64,000 bases of DNA from contig NW_025963595.1 in assembly GCF_910591885.1 (NCBI RefSeq), forward strand, positions 248,001-312,000, in the 5' to 3' direction. The position numbers and the translations under genes were made by a program. Shown piece by piece: positions 39,601-52,100 of the stretch. The notes under the pieces were generated by a model. That model saw only the letters and a list, made by a program, of their open reading frames with translations. It did no database searches and was not told the origin of the DNA. The first letter of the stretch is position 1, and each line of letters begins with the position of its first letter. The DNA is from Bombus terrestris (taxonomy: Eukaryota > Arthropoda > Insecta > Hymenoptera > Apidae).

Positions 39601-42600
39601 GTCCCACGTTGTCCCACGATGTCCCACGTTGTCCCACGTTGTCCCACGTTGTCCCACGTTGTCCCACGTTGTCCCACGTTGTCCCACGGTGTCCAACGAT
39701 GTCCAACGGTGTCCAACGGTGTCCAACGGTGTCCAACGATGTCCAACGATGTCCAACGATGTCCAACGATGTCCAACGGTGTCCAACGGTGTCCCACGGT
39801 GTCCAACGGTGTCCCACGTTGTCCCACGTTGTCCCACGTTGTCCCACGTTGTCCCACGTTGTCCCACGTTGTCCCACGTTGTCCCACGTTGTCCCACGTT
39901 GTCCCACGTTGTCCCACGTTGTCCCACGTTGTCCCACGTTGTCCCACGGTGTCCAACGATGTCCAACGGTGTCCAACGGTGTCCCACGGTGTCCAACGGT
40001 GTCCCACGTTGTCCCACGTTGTCCCACGTTGTCCCACGTTGTCCCACGTTGTCCCACGGTGTCCAACGATGTCCAACGGTGTCCAACGGTGTCCCACGGT
40101 GTCCAACGGTGTCCCACGTTGTCCCACGTTGTCCCACGTTGTCCCACGTTGTCCCACGTTGTCCCACGTTGTCCCACGTTGTCCAACGATGTCCAACGGT
40201 GTCCCACGTTGTCCCACGTTGTTCCATGGATTCCCACGTTGTCCCACGTTGTCCCACGTTGTCCCACGGTGTCCAACGATGTCCAACGGTGTCCAACGGT
40301 GTCCAACGGTGTCCAACGGTGTCCCACGTTGTCCCACGTTGTCCCACGTTGTCCCACGGTGTCCAACGATGTCCAACGGTGTCCCACGTTGTCCCACGTT
40401 GTCCCACGTTGTCCCACGTTGTCCCACGTTGTCCCACGATGTCCCACGTTGTCCCACGTTGTCCCACGTTGTCCCACGTTGTCCCACGTTGTCCCACGTT
40501 GTCCCACGTTGTCCCACGTTGTCCCACTTTGTCCCACGTTGTCCCACGTTGTCCCACGTTGTCCCACGTTGTCCCACGTTGTCCCACGGTGTCCAACGAT
40601 GTCCAACGGTGTCCAGCGATGTCCAACGGTGTCCCACGTTGTCCCACGTTTTCCCACGTTGTCCCACGTTGTCCCACGGTGTCCAACGATGTCCAACGAT
40701 GTCCAACGGTGTCCCACGTTGTCCCACGTTGTTCCATGGTTTCCCACGTTGTCCCACGTTGTCCCACGTTGTCCCACGGTGTCCAACGATGTCCAACGGT
40801 GTCCAACGGTGTCCAACGGTGTCCAACGGTGTCCCACGTTGTCCCACGTTGTCCCACGTTGTCCCACGTTGTCCCACGTTGTCCCACGATGTCCCACGTT
40901 GTCCCACGTTGTCCCACGTTGTCCCACGTTGTCCCACGTGGTCCCACGTTGTCCCACGTTGTCCCACGGTGTCCAGCGATGTCCAACGGTGTCCCACGTT
41001 GTCCAACGGTGTCCCACGTTGTCCCACGTTGTCCCACGTTGTCCCACGTTGTCCCACGATGTCCCACGTTGTCCCACGTTGTCCCACGTTGTCCCACGTT
41101 GTCCCACGTTGTCCCACGTTGTCCCACGTTGTCCCACGTTGTCCCACGTTGTCCCACGTTGTCCCACGTTGTCCCACGTTGTCCCACGTTGTCCCACGTT
41201 GTCCCACGGTGTCCCACGGTGTCCAACGATGTCCAACGGTGTCCCACGTTGTCCCACGTTGTCCCACGATGTCCCACGTTGTCCCACGTTGTCCCACGTT
41301 GTCCCACGTTGTCCCACGTTGTCCCACGTTGTCCCACGTGGTCCCACGTTGTCCCACGTTGTCCCACGGTGTCCAACGATGTCCAACGGTGTCCCACGTT
41401 GTCCAACGGTGTCCCACGTTGTCCCACGTTGTCCCACGTTGTCCCACGTTGTCCCACGATGTCCCACGTTGTCCCACGTTGTCCCACGTTGTCCCACGTT
41501 GTCCCACGTTGTCCCACGTTGTCCCACGTTGTCCCACGTTGTCCCACGTTGTCCCACGGTGTCCAACGATGTCCAACGGTGTCCAACGGTGTCCCACGGT
41601 GTCCAACGGTGTCCCACGTTGTCCCACGTTGTCCGACGTTGTCCCACGTTGTCCCACGTTGTCCCACGTTGTCCCACGTTGTCCAACGATGTCCAACGGT
41701 GTCCCACGTTGTCCCACGTTGTTCCATGGTTTCCCACGTTGTCCCACGTTGTCCCACGTTGTCCCACGGTGTCCAACGATGTCCAACGGTGTCCAACGGT
41801 GTCCAACGGTGTCCAACGGTGTCCCACGTTGTCCCACGTTGTCCCACGTTGTCCCACGGTGTCCAACGATGTCCAACGGTGTCCCACGTTGTCCCACGTT
41901 GTCCCACGTTGTCCCACGTTGTCCCACGTTGTCCCACGATGTCCCACGTTGTCCCACGTTGTCCCACGGTGTCCAACGATGTCCAACGGTGTCCAGCGAT
42001 GTCCAACGGTGTCCCACGTTGTCCCACGTTTTCCCACGTTGTCCCACGTTGTCCCACGTTGTCCCACGGTGTCCAACGATGTCCAACGATGTCCAACGGT
42101 GTCCCACGTTGTCCCACGTTGTTCCATGGTTTCCCACGTTGTCCCACGTTGTCCCACGTTGTCCCACGGTGTCCAACGATGTCCAACGGTGTCCAACGGT
42201 GTCCAACGGTGTCCAACGGTGTCCCACGTTGTCCCACGTTGTCCCACGTTGTCCCACGATGTCCCACGTTGTCCCACGTTGTCCCACGTTGTCCCACGTT
42301 GTCCCACGATGTCCCACGTTGTCCCACGTTGTCCCACGTTGTTCCATGGTTTCCCACGTTGTCCCACGTTGTCCCACGTTGTCCCACGGTGTCCAACGAT
42401 GTCCAACGGTGTCCAACGGTGTCCAACGGTGTCCAACGGTGTCCCACGTTGTCCCACGTTGTCCCACGTTGTCCCACGTTGTCCCACGTTGTCCCACGAT
42501 GTCCCACGTTGTCCCACGTTGTCCCACGTTGTCCCACGATGTCCCACGTTGTCCCACGTTGTCCCACGTTGTCCCACGTTGTCCCACGATGTCCCACGTT

Positions 42601-45600
42601 GTCCCACGTTGTCCCACGTTGTCCCACGATGTCCCACGTTGTCCCACGTTGTCCCACGTTGTCCCACGATGTCCCACGTTGTCCCACGTTGTCCCACGTT
42701 GTCCCACGTTGTCCCACGGTGTCCAACGATGTCCAACGGTGTCCAGCGATGTCCAACGGTGTCCCACGTTGTCCCACGTTTTCCCACGTTGTCCCACGTT
42801 GTCCCACGGTGTCCAACGATGTCCAACGATGTCCAACGGTGTCCCACGTTGTCCCACGTTGTTCCATGGTTTCCCACGTTGTCCCACGTTGTCCCACGTT
42901 GTCCCACGTTGTCCCACGGTGTCCAACGATGTCCAACGGTGTCCAACGGTGTCCAACGGTGTCCAACGGTGTCCCACGTTGTCCCACGTTGTCCCACGTT
43001 GTCCCACGTTGTCCCACGTTGTCCCACGATGTCCCACGTTGTCCCACGTTGTCCCACGTTGTCCCACGTTGTCCCACGTTGTCCCACGTTGTCCCACGTT
43101 GTCCCACGTTGTCCCACGGTGTCCAACGATGTCCAACGGTGTCCAACGGTGTCCCACGTTGTCCCACGTTGTCCCACGTTGTCCCACGGTGTCCAACGAT
43201 GTCCAACGGTGTCCCACGTTGTCCCACGTTGTCCCACGTTGTCCCACGATGTCCCACGTTGTCCCACGTTGTCCCACGTTGTCCCACGTTGTCCCACGTT
43301 GTCCCACTGTGTCCAACGATGTCCAACGGTGTCCAACGGTGTCCAACGGTGTCCAACGGTGTCCCAAGTTGTCCCACGTTGTCCCACGTTGTCCCACGGT
43401 GTCCAACGATGTCCAACGGTGTCCCACGTTGTCCCACGGTGTCCAACGGTGTCCCACGTTGTCCCACGTTGTCCGACGTTGTCCCACGTTGTCCCACGTT
43501 GTCCCACGTTGTCCCACGTTGTCCAACGATGTCCAACGGTGTCCCACGTTGTCCCACGTTGTTCCATGGTTTCCCACGTAGTCCCACGTTGTCCCACGTT
43601 GTCCCACGGTGTCCAACGATGTCCAACGGTGTCCAACGGTGTCCAACGGTGTCCAACGGTGTCCCACGTTGTCCCACGTTGTCCCACGTTGTCCCACGGT
43701 GTCCAACGATGTCCAACGGTGTCCCACGTTGTCCCACGTTGTCCCACGTTGTCCCACGTTGTCCCACGTTGTCCCACGATGTCCCACGTTGTCCCACGTT
43801 GTCCCACGGTGTCCAACGATGTCCAACGGTGTCCAGCGATGTCCAACGGTGTCCCACGTTGTCCCACGTTTTCCCACGTTGTCCCACGTTGTCCCACGTT
43901 GTCCCACGGTGTCCAACGATGTCCAACGATGTCCAACGGTGTCCCACGTTGTCCCACGTTGTTCCATGGTTTCCCACGTTGTCCCACGTTGTCCCACGTT
44001 GTCCCACGGTGTCCAACGATGTCCAACGGTGTCCAACGGTGTCCAACGGTGTCCAACGGTGTCCCACGTTGTCCCACGTTGTCCCACGTTGTCCCACGAT
44101 GTCCCACGTTGTCCCACGTTGTCCCACGTTGTCCCACGTTGTCCCACGATGTCCCACGTTGTCCCACGTTGTCCCACGTTGTCCCACGTTGTCCCACGTT
44201 GTCCCACGTTGTCCCACGTTGTCCCACGTTGTCCCACGTTGTCCCACGTTGTCCCACGGTGTCCAACGATGTCCAACGGTGTCCAACGGTGTCCCACGTT
44301 GTCCCACGTTGTCCCACGTTGTCCCACGTTGTCCCACGTTGTCCCACGTTGTCCAACGATGTCCAACGGTGTCCAACGGTGTCCAACGGTGTCCCACGTT
44401 GTCCCACGTTGTCCCACGTTGTCCCACGGTGTCCAACGATGTCCAACGGTGTCCCACGTTGTCCCACGTTGTCCCACGTTGTCCCACGTTGTCCCACGTT
44501 GTCCCACGATGTCCCACGTTGTCCCACGTTGTCCCACGGTGTCCAACGATGTCCAACGGTGTCCAGCGATGTCCAACGGTGTCCCACGTTGTCCCACGTT
44601 TTCCCACGTTGTCCCACGTTGTCCCACGGTGTCCAACGATGTCCAACGATGTCCAACGGTGTCCCACGTTGTCCCACGTTGTCCCACGTTGTCCCACGTT
44701 GTCCCACGTTGTCCAACGATGTCCAACGGTGTCCCACGTTGTCCCACGTTGTCCCACGTTGTCCCACGTTGTCCCACGTTGTCCCACGTTGTCCCACGTT
44801 GTCCCACGTTGTCCCACGTTGTCCCACGTTGTCCCACGTTGTCCCACGTTGTCCCACGTTGTCCCACGGTGTCCAACGGTGTCCAACGATGTCCCACGTT
44901 GTCCCACGTTGTCCCACGTTGTCCCACGTTGTCCCACGATGTCCCACGTTGTCCCACGTTGTCCCACGTTGTCCCACGTTGTCCCACGTTGTCCCACGTT
45001 GTCCCACGTTGTCCCACGTTGTCCCATGTTGTCCCACGTTGTCCGACGTTGTCCCACGTTGTCCCACGTTGTCCCACGTTGTCCCACGGTGTCCAACGAT
45101 GTCCAACGATGTCCAACGGTGTCCCACGTTGTCCCACGTTGTTCCATGGTTTCCCACGTTGTCCCACGTTGTCCCACGTTGTCCCACGGTGTCCAACGAT
45201 GTCCAACGGTGTCCAACGGTGTCCAACGGTGTCCAACGGTGTCCCACGTTGTCCCACGTTGTCCCACGTTGTCCCACGTTGTCCCACGTTGTCCCACGAT
45301 GTCCCACGTTGTCCCACGTTGTCCCACGTTGTCCCACGATGTCCCACGTTGTCCCACGTTGTCCCACGTTGTCCCACGTTGTCCCACGATGTCCCACGTT
45401 GTCCCACGTTGTCCCACGTTGTCCCACGATGTCCCACGTTGTCCCACGTTGTCCCACGTTGTCCCACGATGTCCCACGTTGTCCCACGTTGTCCCACGTT
45501 GTCCCACGTTGTCCCACGGTGTCCAACGATGTCCAACGGTGTCCAGCGATGTCCAACGGTGTCCCACGTTGTCCCACGTTTTCCCACGTTGTCCCACGTT

Positions 45601-46110
45601 GTCCCACGGTGTCCAACGATGTCCAACGATGTCCAACGGTGTCCCACGTTGTCCCACGTTGTTCCATGGTTTCCCACGTTGTCCCACGTTGTCCCACGTT
45701 GTCCCACGTTGTCCCACGGTGTCCAACGATGTCCAACGGTGTCCAACGGTGTCCAACGGTGTCCAACGGTGTCCCACGTTGTCCCACGTTGTCCCACGTT
45801 GTCCCACGTTGTCCCACGTTGTCCCACGATGTCCCACGTTGTCCCACGTTGTCCCACGTTGTCCCACGTTGTCCCACGTTGTCCCACGTTGTCCCACGTT
45901 GTCCCACGTTGTCCCACGTTGTCCCACGGTGTCCAACGATGTCCAACGGTGTCCAACGGTGTCCCACGTTGTCCCACGTTGTCCCACGTTGTCCCACGGT
46001 GTCCAACGATGTCCCACGGTGTCCCACGTTGTCCCACGTTGTCCCACGTTGTCCCACGATGTCCCACGTTGTCCCACGTTGTCCCACGTTGTCCCACGTT
46101 GTCCCACGTT
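36611..46110 (+). repeat. Middle domain with gtccagcgat units and short HORs
   Basis: gtccagcgat first appears at 37,001 and recurs here at 38,311, 40,611, 40,971, 41,991, 42,741, 43,831, 44,561 and 45,541. Shared marker spacings reveal several short duplications: 1,310 bp (37,001 and 37,121 against 38,311 and 38,431), 1,840 bp (41,721, 41,991 and 42,121 against 43,561, 43,831 and 43,961) and 2,800 bp (42,341, 42,741 and 42,861 against 45,141, 45,541 and 45,661). CACGTG units lie at 37,341, 38,751, 40,931 and 41,331. At 40,221 the usual gttccatggt is gttccatgga. No long HOR spans the domain, so it looks like a zone of repeated short-range exchange between the two large HOR blocks. Confidence 0.75.
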
Positions 46111-49100
46111 GTCCCACTGTGTCCAACGATGTCCAACGGTGTCCAACGGTGTCCAACGGTGTCCAACGGTGTCCCAAGTTGTCCCACGTTGTCCCACGTT
46201 GTCCCACGGTGTCCAACGATGTCCAACGGTGTCCCACGTTGTCCCACGGTGTCCAACGATGTCTAACGGTGTCCCACGTTGTCCAACGGTGTCCCACGTT
46301 GTCCCACGTTGTCCCACGTTGTCCCACGTTGTCCCACGTTGTCCCACGATGTCCCACGTTGTCCCACGTTGTCCCACGTTGTCCCACGTTGTCCCACGAT
46401 GTCCAACGATGTCCAACGATGTCCAACGGTGTCCAACGATGTCCAACGGTGTCCAACGATGTCCAACGATGTCCAACGGTGTCCCACGATGTCCAACGAT
46501 GTCCAACGATGTCCAACGGTGTCCAACGGTGTCCAACGGTGTCCCACGGTGTCCAACGGTGTCCCACGTTGTCCCACGTTGTCCCACGTTGTCCCACGTT
46601 GTCCCACGATGTCCCACGTTGTCCAACGGTGTCCAACGGTGTCCAACGATGTCCAACGATGTCCAACGGTGTCCCACGATGTCCAACGATGTCCAACGAT
46701 GTCCAACGGTGTCCCACGTTGTCCCACGTTGTCCCACGTTGTCCCACGTTGTCCCACGGTGTCCAACGATGTCCAACGATGTCCAACGGTGTCCAACGGT
46801 GTCCCACGGTGTCCAACGGTGTCCCACGTTGTCCCACGTTGTCCCACGTTGTCCCACGTTGTCCCACGTTGTCCCACGCTGTCCCACGTTGTCCAACGAT
46901 GTCCAACGGTGTCCCACGTTGTCCCACGTTGTTCCATGGTTTCCCACGTTGTCCCACGTTGTCCCACGTTGTCCCACGTTGTCCCACGTTGTCCCACGGT
47001 GTCCCACGGTGTCCAACGATGTCCAACGGTGTCCCACGTTGTCCCACGTTGTCCCACGTTGTCCCACGTTGTCCCACGTTGTCCCACGATGTCCCACGTT
47101 GTCCCACGTTTTCCCACATTGTCCCACGTTGTCCCACGTTGTCCCACGTTGTCCCACGTTGTCCCACGTTGTCCCACGTTGTCCCACGTTGTCCCACGGT
47201 GTCCAACGATGTCCAACGGTGTCCCACGTTGTCCAACGGTGTCCCACGTTGTCCCACGTTGTCCCACGTTGTCCCACGTTGTCCCACGATGTCCCACGTT
47301 GTCCCACGTTGTCCCACGTTGTCCCACGTTGTCCCACGTTGTCCCACGTTGTCCCACGTTGTCCCACGTTGTCCCACGTTCTCCCACGTTGTCCCACGTT
47401 GTCCCACGTTGTCCCACGGTGTCCAACGATGTCCAACGGTGTCCAACGGTGTCCCACGGTGTCCAACGGTGTCCCACGTTGTCCCACGTTGTCCCACGTT
47501 GTCCCACGTTGTCCCACGTTGTCCCACGTTGTCCCACGTTGTTCCATGGTTTCCCACGTTGTCCCACGTTGTCCCACGTTGTCCCACGGTGTCCAACGAT
47601 GTCCAACGGTGTCCAACGGTGTCCCACGTTGTCCCACGTTGTCCCACGTTGTCCCACGGTGTCCAACGATGTCCAACGGTGTCCCACGTTGTCCAACGAT
47701 GTCCAACGGTGTCCCACGTAGTCCCACGTTGTCCCACGTTGTCCCACGTTGTCCCACGTTGTCCCACGATGTCCCACGTTGTCCCACGTTGTCCCACGTT
47801 GTCCCACGTTGTCCCACGTTGTCCCACGTTGTCCCACGTTGTCCCACGTTGTCCCACGTTGTCCCACGTTGTCCCACGTTGTCCCACGTTGTCCCACGGT
47901 GTCCAACGGTGTCCAACGATGTCCCACGTTGTCCCACGTTGTCCCACGTTGTCCCACGTTGTCCCACGATGTCCCACGTTGTCCCACGTTGTCCCACGTT
48001 GTCCCACGTTGTCCCACGTTGTCCCACGTTGTCCCACGTTGTCCCACGTTGTCCCACGTTGTCCCACGTTGTCCCACGTTGTCCCACGGTGTCCAACGAT
48101 GTCCAACGGTGTCCAGCGATGTCCAACGGTGTCCCACGTTGTCCCACGTTGTCCCACGTTGTCCCACGTTGTCCCACGGTGTCCAACGATGTCCAACGAT
48201 GTCCAACGGTGTCCCACGTTGTCCCACGTTGTTCCATGGTTTCCCACGTTGTCCCACGTTGTCCCACGTTGTCCCACGTTGTCCCACGTTGTCCCACGTT
48301 GTCCCACGTTGTCCCACGATGTCCCACGTTGTCCCACGTTGTCCCACGTTGTCCCACGGTGTCCAACAATGTCCAACGGTGTCCCACGTTGTCCAACGGT
48401 GTCCCACGTTGTCCCACGTTGTCCCACGTTGTCCCACGTTGTCCCACGTTGTCCCACGTTGTCCCACGTTGTCCCACGTTGTCCCACGTTGTCCCACGTT
48501 GTCCCACGTTGTCCCACGTTGTCCCACGTTGTCCCACGTTGTCCCACGTTGTCCCACGTTGTCCCACGGTGTCCAACGATGTCCAACGGTGTCCAACGGT
48601 GTCCCACGGTGTCCAACGGTGTCCCACGTTGTCCCACGTTGTCCCACGTTGTCCCACGTTGTCCCACGTTGTCCCACGTTGTCCCACGTTGTCCGACGAT
48701 GTCCAACGGTGTCCCACGTTGTCCCACGTTGTCCCACGGTGTCCCACGTTGTCCCACGTTGTCCCACGTTGTCCCACGTTGTCCCACGTTGTCCCACGTT
48801 GTCCCACGTTGTCCCACGTTGTCCCACGTTGTCCCACGTTGTCCCACGTTGTCCCACGTTGTCCCACGTTGTCCCACGGTGTCCAACGGTGTCCAACGGT
48901 GTCCCACGTTGTCCCACGTTGTCCCACGTTGTCCCACGTTGTCCCACGATGTCCCACGTTGTCCCACGTTGTCCCACGTTGTCCCACCTTGTCCCACGTT
49001 GTCCCACGTTGTCCCACGTTGTCCCACGTTGTCCCACGTTGTCCCACGGTGTCCAACGATGTCCAACGGTGTCCAGCGATGTCCAACGGTGTCCCACGTT

Positions 49101-52100
49101 GTCCCACGTTGTCCCACGGTGTCCAACGATGTCCAACGATGTCCAACGGTGTCCCACGTTGTCCCACGTTGTTCCATGGTTTCCCACGTTGTCCCACGTT
49201 GTCCCACGTTGTCCCACGGTGTCCAACGATGTCCAACGGTGTCCAACGGTGTCCAACGGTGTCCAACGGTGTCCCACGTTGTCCCACGTTGTCCCACGTT
49301 GTCCCACGATGTCCCACGTTGTCCCACGTTGTCCCACGTTGTCCCACGATGTCCCACGTTGTCCCACGTTGTCCCACGTTGTCCCACGTTGTCCCACGTT
49401 GTCCCACGTTGTCCCACGTTGTCCCACGTTGTCCCACGTTGTCCCACGTTGTCCGACGATGTCCAACGGTGTCCCACGTTGTCCCACGTTGTTCCATGGT
49501 TTCCCACGTTGTCCCACGTTGTCCCACGTTGTCCCACGGTGTCCAACGATGTCCAACGGTGTCCAACGGTGTCCAACGGTGTCCCACGTTGTCCCACGTT
49601 GTCCCACGTTGTCCCACGTTGTCCCACGGTGTCCAACGATGTCCAACGGTGTCCAACGGTGTCCCACGATGTCCAACGGTGTCCAACGGTGTCCCACGTT
49701 GTCCCACGTTGTCCCACGGTGTCCAACGATGTCCAACGGTGTCCCACGTTGTCCAACGATGTCCAACGGTGTCCCACGTTGTCCCACGTTGTCCCACGTT
49801 GTCCCACGTTGTCCCACGTTGTCCCACGATGTCCCACGTTGTCCCACGTTGTCCCACGTTGTCCCACGTTGTCCCATGTTGTCCCACGTTGTCCCACGTT
49901 GTCCCACGTTGTCCCACGTTGTCCCACGTTGTCCCACGTTGTCCCACGTTGTCCCACGTTGTCCCACGTTGTCCCACGGTGTCCAACGGTGTCCAACGAT
50001 GTCCCACGTTGTCCCACGTTGTCCCACGTTGTCCCACGTTGTCCCACGATGTCCCACGTTGTCCCACGTTGTCCCACGTTGTCCCACGTTGTCCCACGTT
50101 GTCCCACGTTGTCCCACGTTGTCCCACGTTGTCCCACGTTGTCCCACGTTGTCCCACGTTGTCCCACGGTGTCCAACGATGTCCAACGGTGTCCAGCGAT
50201 GTCCAACGGTGTCCCACGTTGTCCCACGTTTTCCCACGTTGTCCCACGTTGTCCCACGGTGTCCAACGATGTCCAACGATGTCCAACGGTGTCCCACGTT
50301 GTCCCACGTTGTCCCACGTTGTCCCACGTTGTCCCACGATGTCCCACGTTGTCCCACGTTGTCCCACGTTGTCCCACGTTGTCCCACGTTGTCCCACGTT
50401 GTCCCACGTTGTCCCACGTTGTCCCACGGTGTCCAACAATGTCCAACGGTGTCCCACGTTGTCCAACGGTGTCCCACGTTGTCCCACGTTGTCCCACGTT
50501 GTCCCACGTTGTCCCACGATGTCCCACGTTGTCCCACGTTGTCCCACGTTGTCCCACGTTGTCCCACGTTGTCCCACGTTGTCCCACGTTGTCCCACGTA
50601 GTCCCACGTTGTCCCACGTTGTCCCACGGTGTCCAACGATGTCCAACGGTGTCCAACGGTGTCCCACGGTGTCCAACGGTGTCCCACGTTGTCCCACGTT
50701 GTCCCACGTTGTCCCACGTTGTCCCACGTTGTCCCACGTTGTCCCACGTTGTCCGACGATGTCCAACGGTGTCCCACGTTGTCCCACGTTGTTCCATGGT
50801 TTCCCACGTTGTCCCACGTTGTCCCACGTTGTCCCACGGTGTCCAACGATGTCCAACGGTGTCCAACGATGTCCAACGATGTCCAACGGTGTCCCACGAT
50901 GTCCAACGATGTCCAACGATGTCCAACGGTGTCCAACGGTGTCCAACGGTGTCCCACGGTGTCCAACGGTGTCCCACGTTGTCCCACGTTGTCCCACGTT
51001 GTCCCACGTTGTCCCACGATGTCCCACGTTGTCCAACGGTGTCCAACGGTGTCCAACGATGTCCAACGATGTCCAACGGTGTCCCACGATGTCCAACGAT
51101 GTCCAACGATGTCCAACGGTGTCCCACGTTGTCCCACGTTGTCCCACGTTGTCCCACGTTGTCCCACGGTGTCCAACGATGTCCAACGATGTCCAACGGT
51201 GTCCAACGGTGTCCCACGGTGTCCAACGGTGTCCCACGTTGTCCCACGTTGTCCCACGTTGTCCCACGTTGTCCCACGCTGTCCCACGTTGTCCCACGTT
51301 GTCCAACGATGTCCAACGGTGTCCCTCGTTGTCCCACGTTGTTCCATGGTTTCCCACGTTGTCCCACGTTGTCCCACGTTGTCCCACGTTGTCCCACGTT
51401 GTCCCACGGTGTCCCACGGTGTCCAACGATGTCCAACGGTGTCCCACGTTGTCCCACGTTGTCCCACGTTGTCCCACGTTGTCCCACGTTGTCCCACGAT
51501 GTCCAACGATGTCCAACGGTGTCCCACGTTGTCCCACGTTGTCCCACGTTGTCCCACGTTGTCCCACGGTGTCCAACGATGTCCAACGATGTCCAACGGT
51601 GTCCAACGGTGTCCCACGGTGTCCAACGGTGTCCCACGTTGTCCCACGTTGTCCCACGTTGTCCCACGTTGTCCCACGTTGTCCCACGCTGTCCCACGTT
51701 GTCCAACGATGTCCAACGGTGTCCCACGTTGTCCCACGTTGTTCCATGGTTTCCCACGTTGTCCCACGTTGTCCCACGTTGTCCCACGGTGTCCAACGAT
51801 GTCCAACGGTGTCCAACGGTGTCCCACGTTGTCCCACGTTGTCCCACGGTGTCCAACGATGTCCAACGGTGTCCCACGTTGTCCAACGATGTCCAACGGT
51901 GTCCCACGTAGTCCCACGTTGTCCCACGTTGTCCCACGTTGTCCCACGTTGTCCCACGATGTCCCACGTTGTCCCACGTTGTCCCACGTTGTCCCACGTT
52001 GTCCCACGTTGTCCCACGTTGTCCCACGTTGTCCCACGTTGTCCCACGTTGTCCCACGTTGTCCCACGTTGTCCCACGTTGTCCCACGTTGTCCCACGTT

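Noticed and set aside
9..51911. Enormous + strand open frames (thousands of codons, up to about 17,300) starting with MSH
   Set aside because: All three + frames are open at once and encode the same cyclic decapeptide. Start codons come only from units ending in gat, and frame ends come from rare gtcccacgta units. No ribosome binding site, introns, domains or codon bias separate from the repeat are visible. This is the expected result of a stopless 10-bp repeat.
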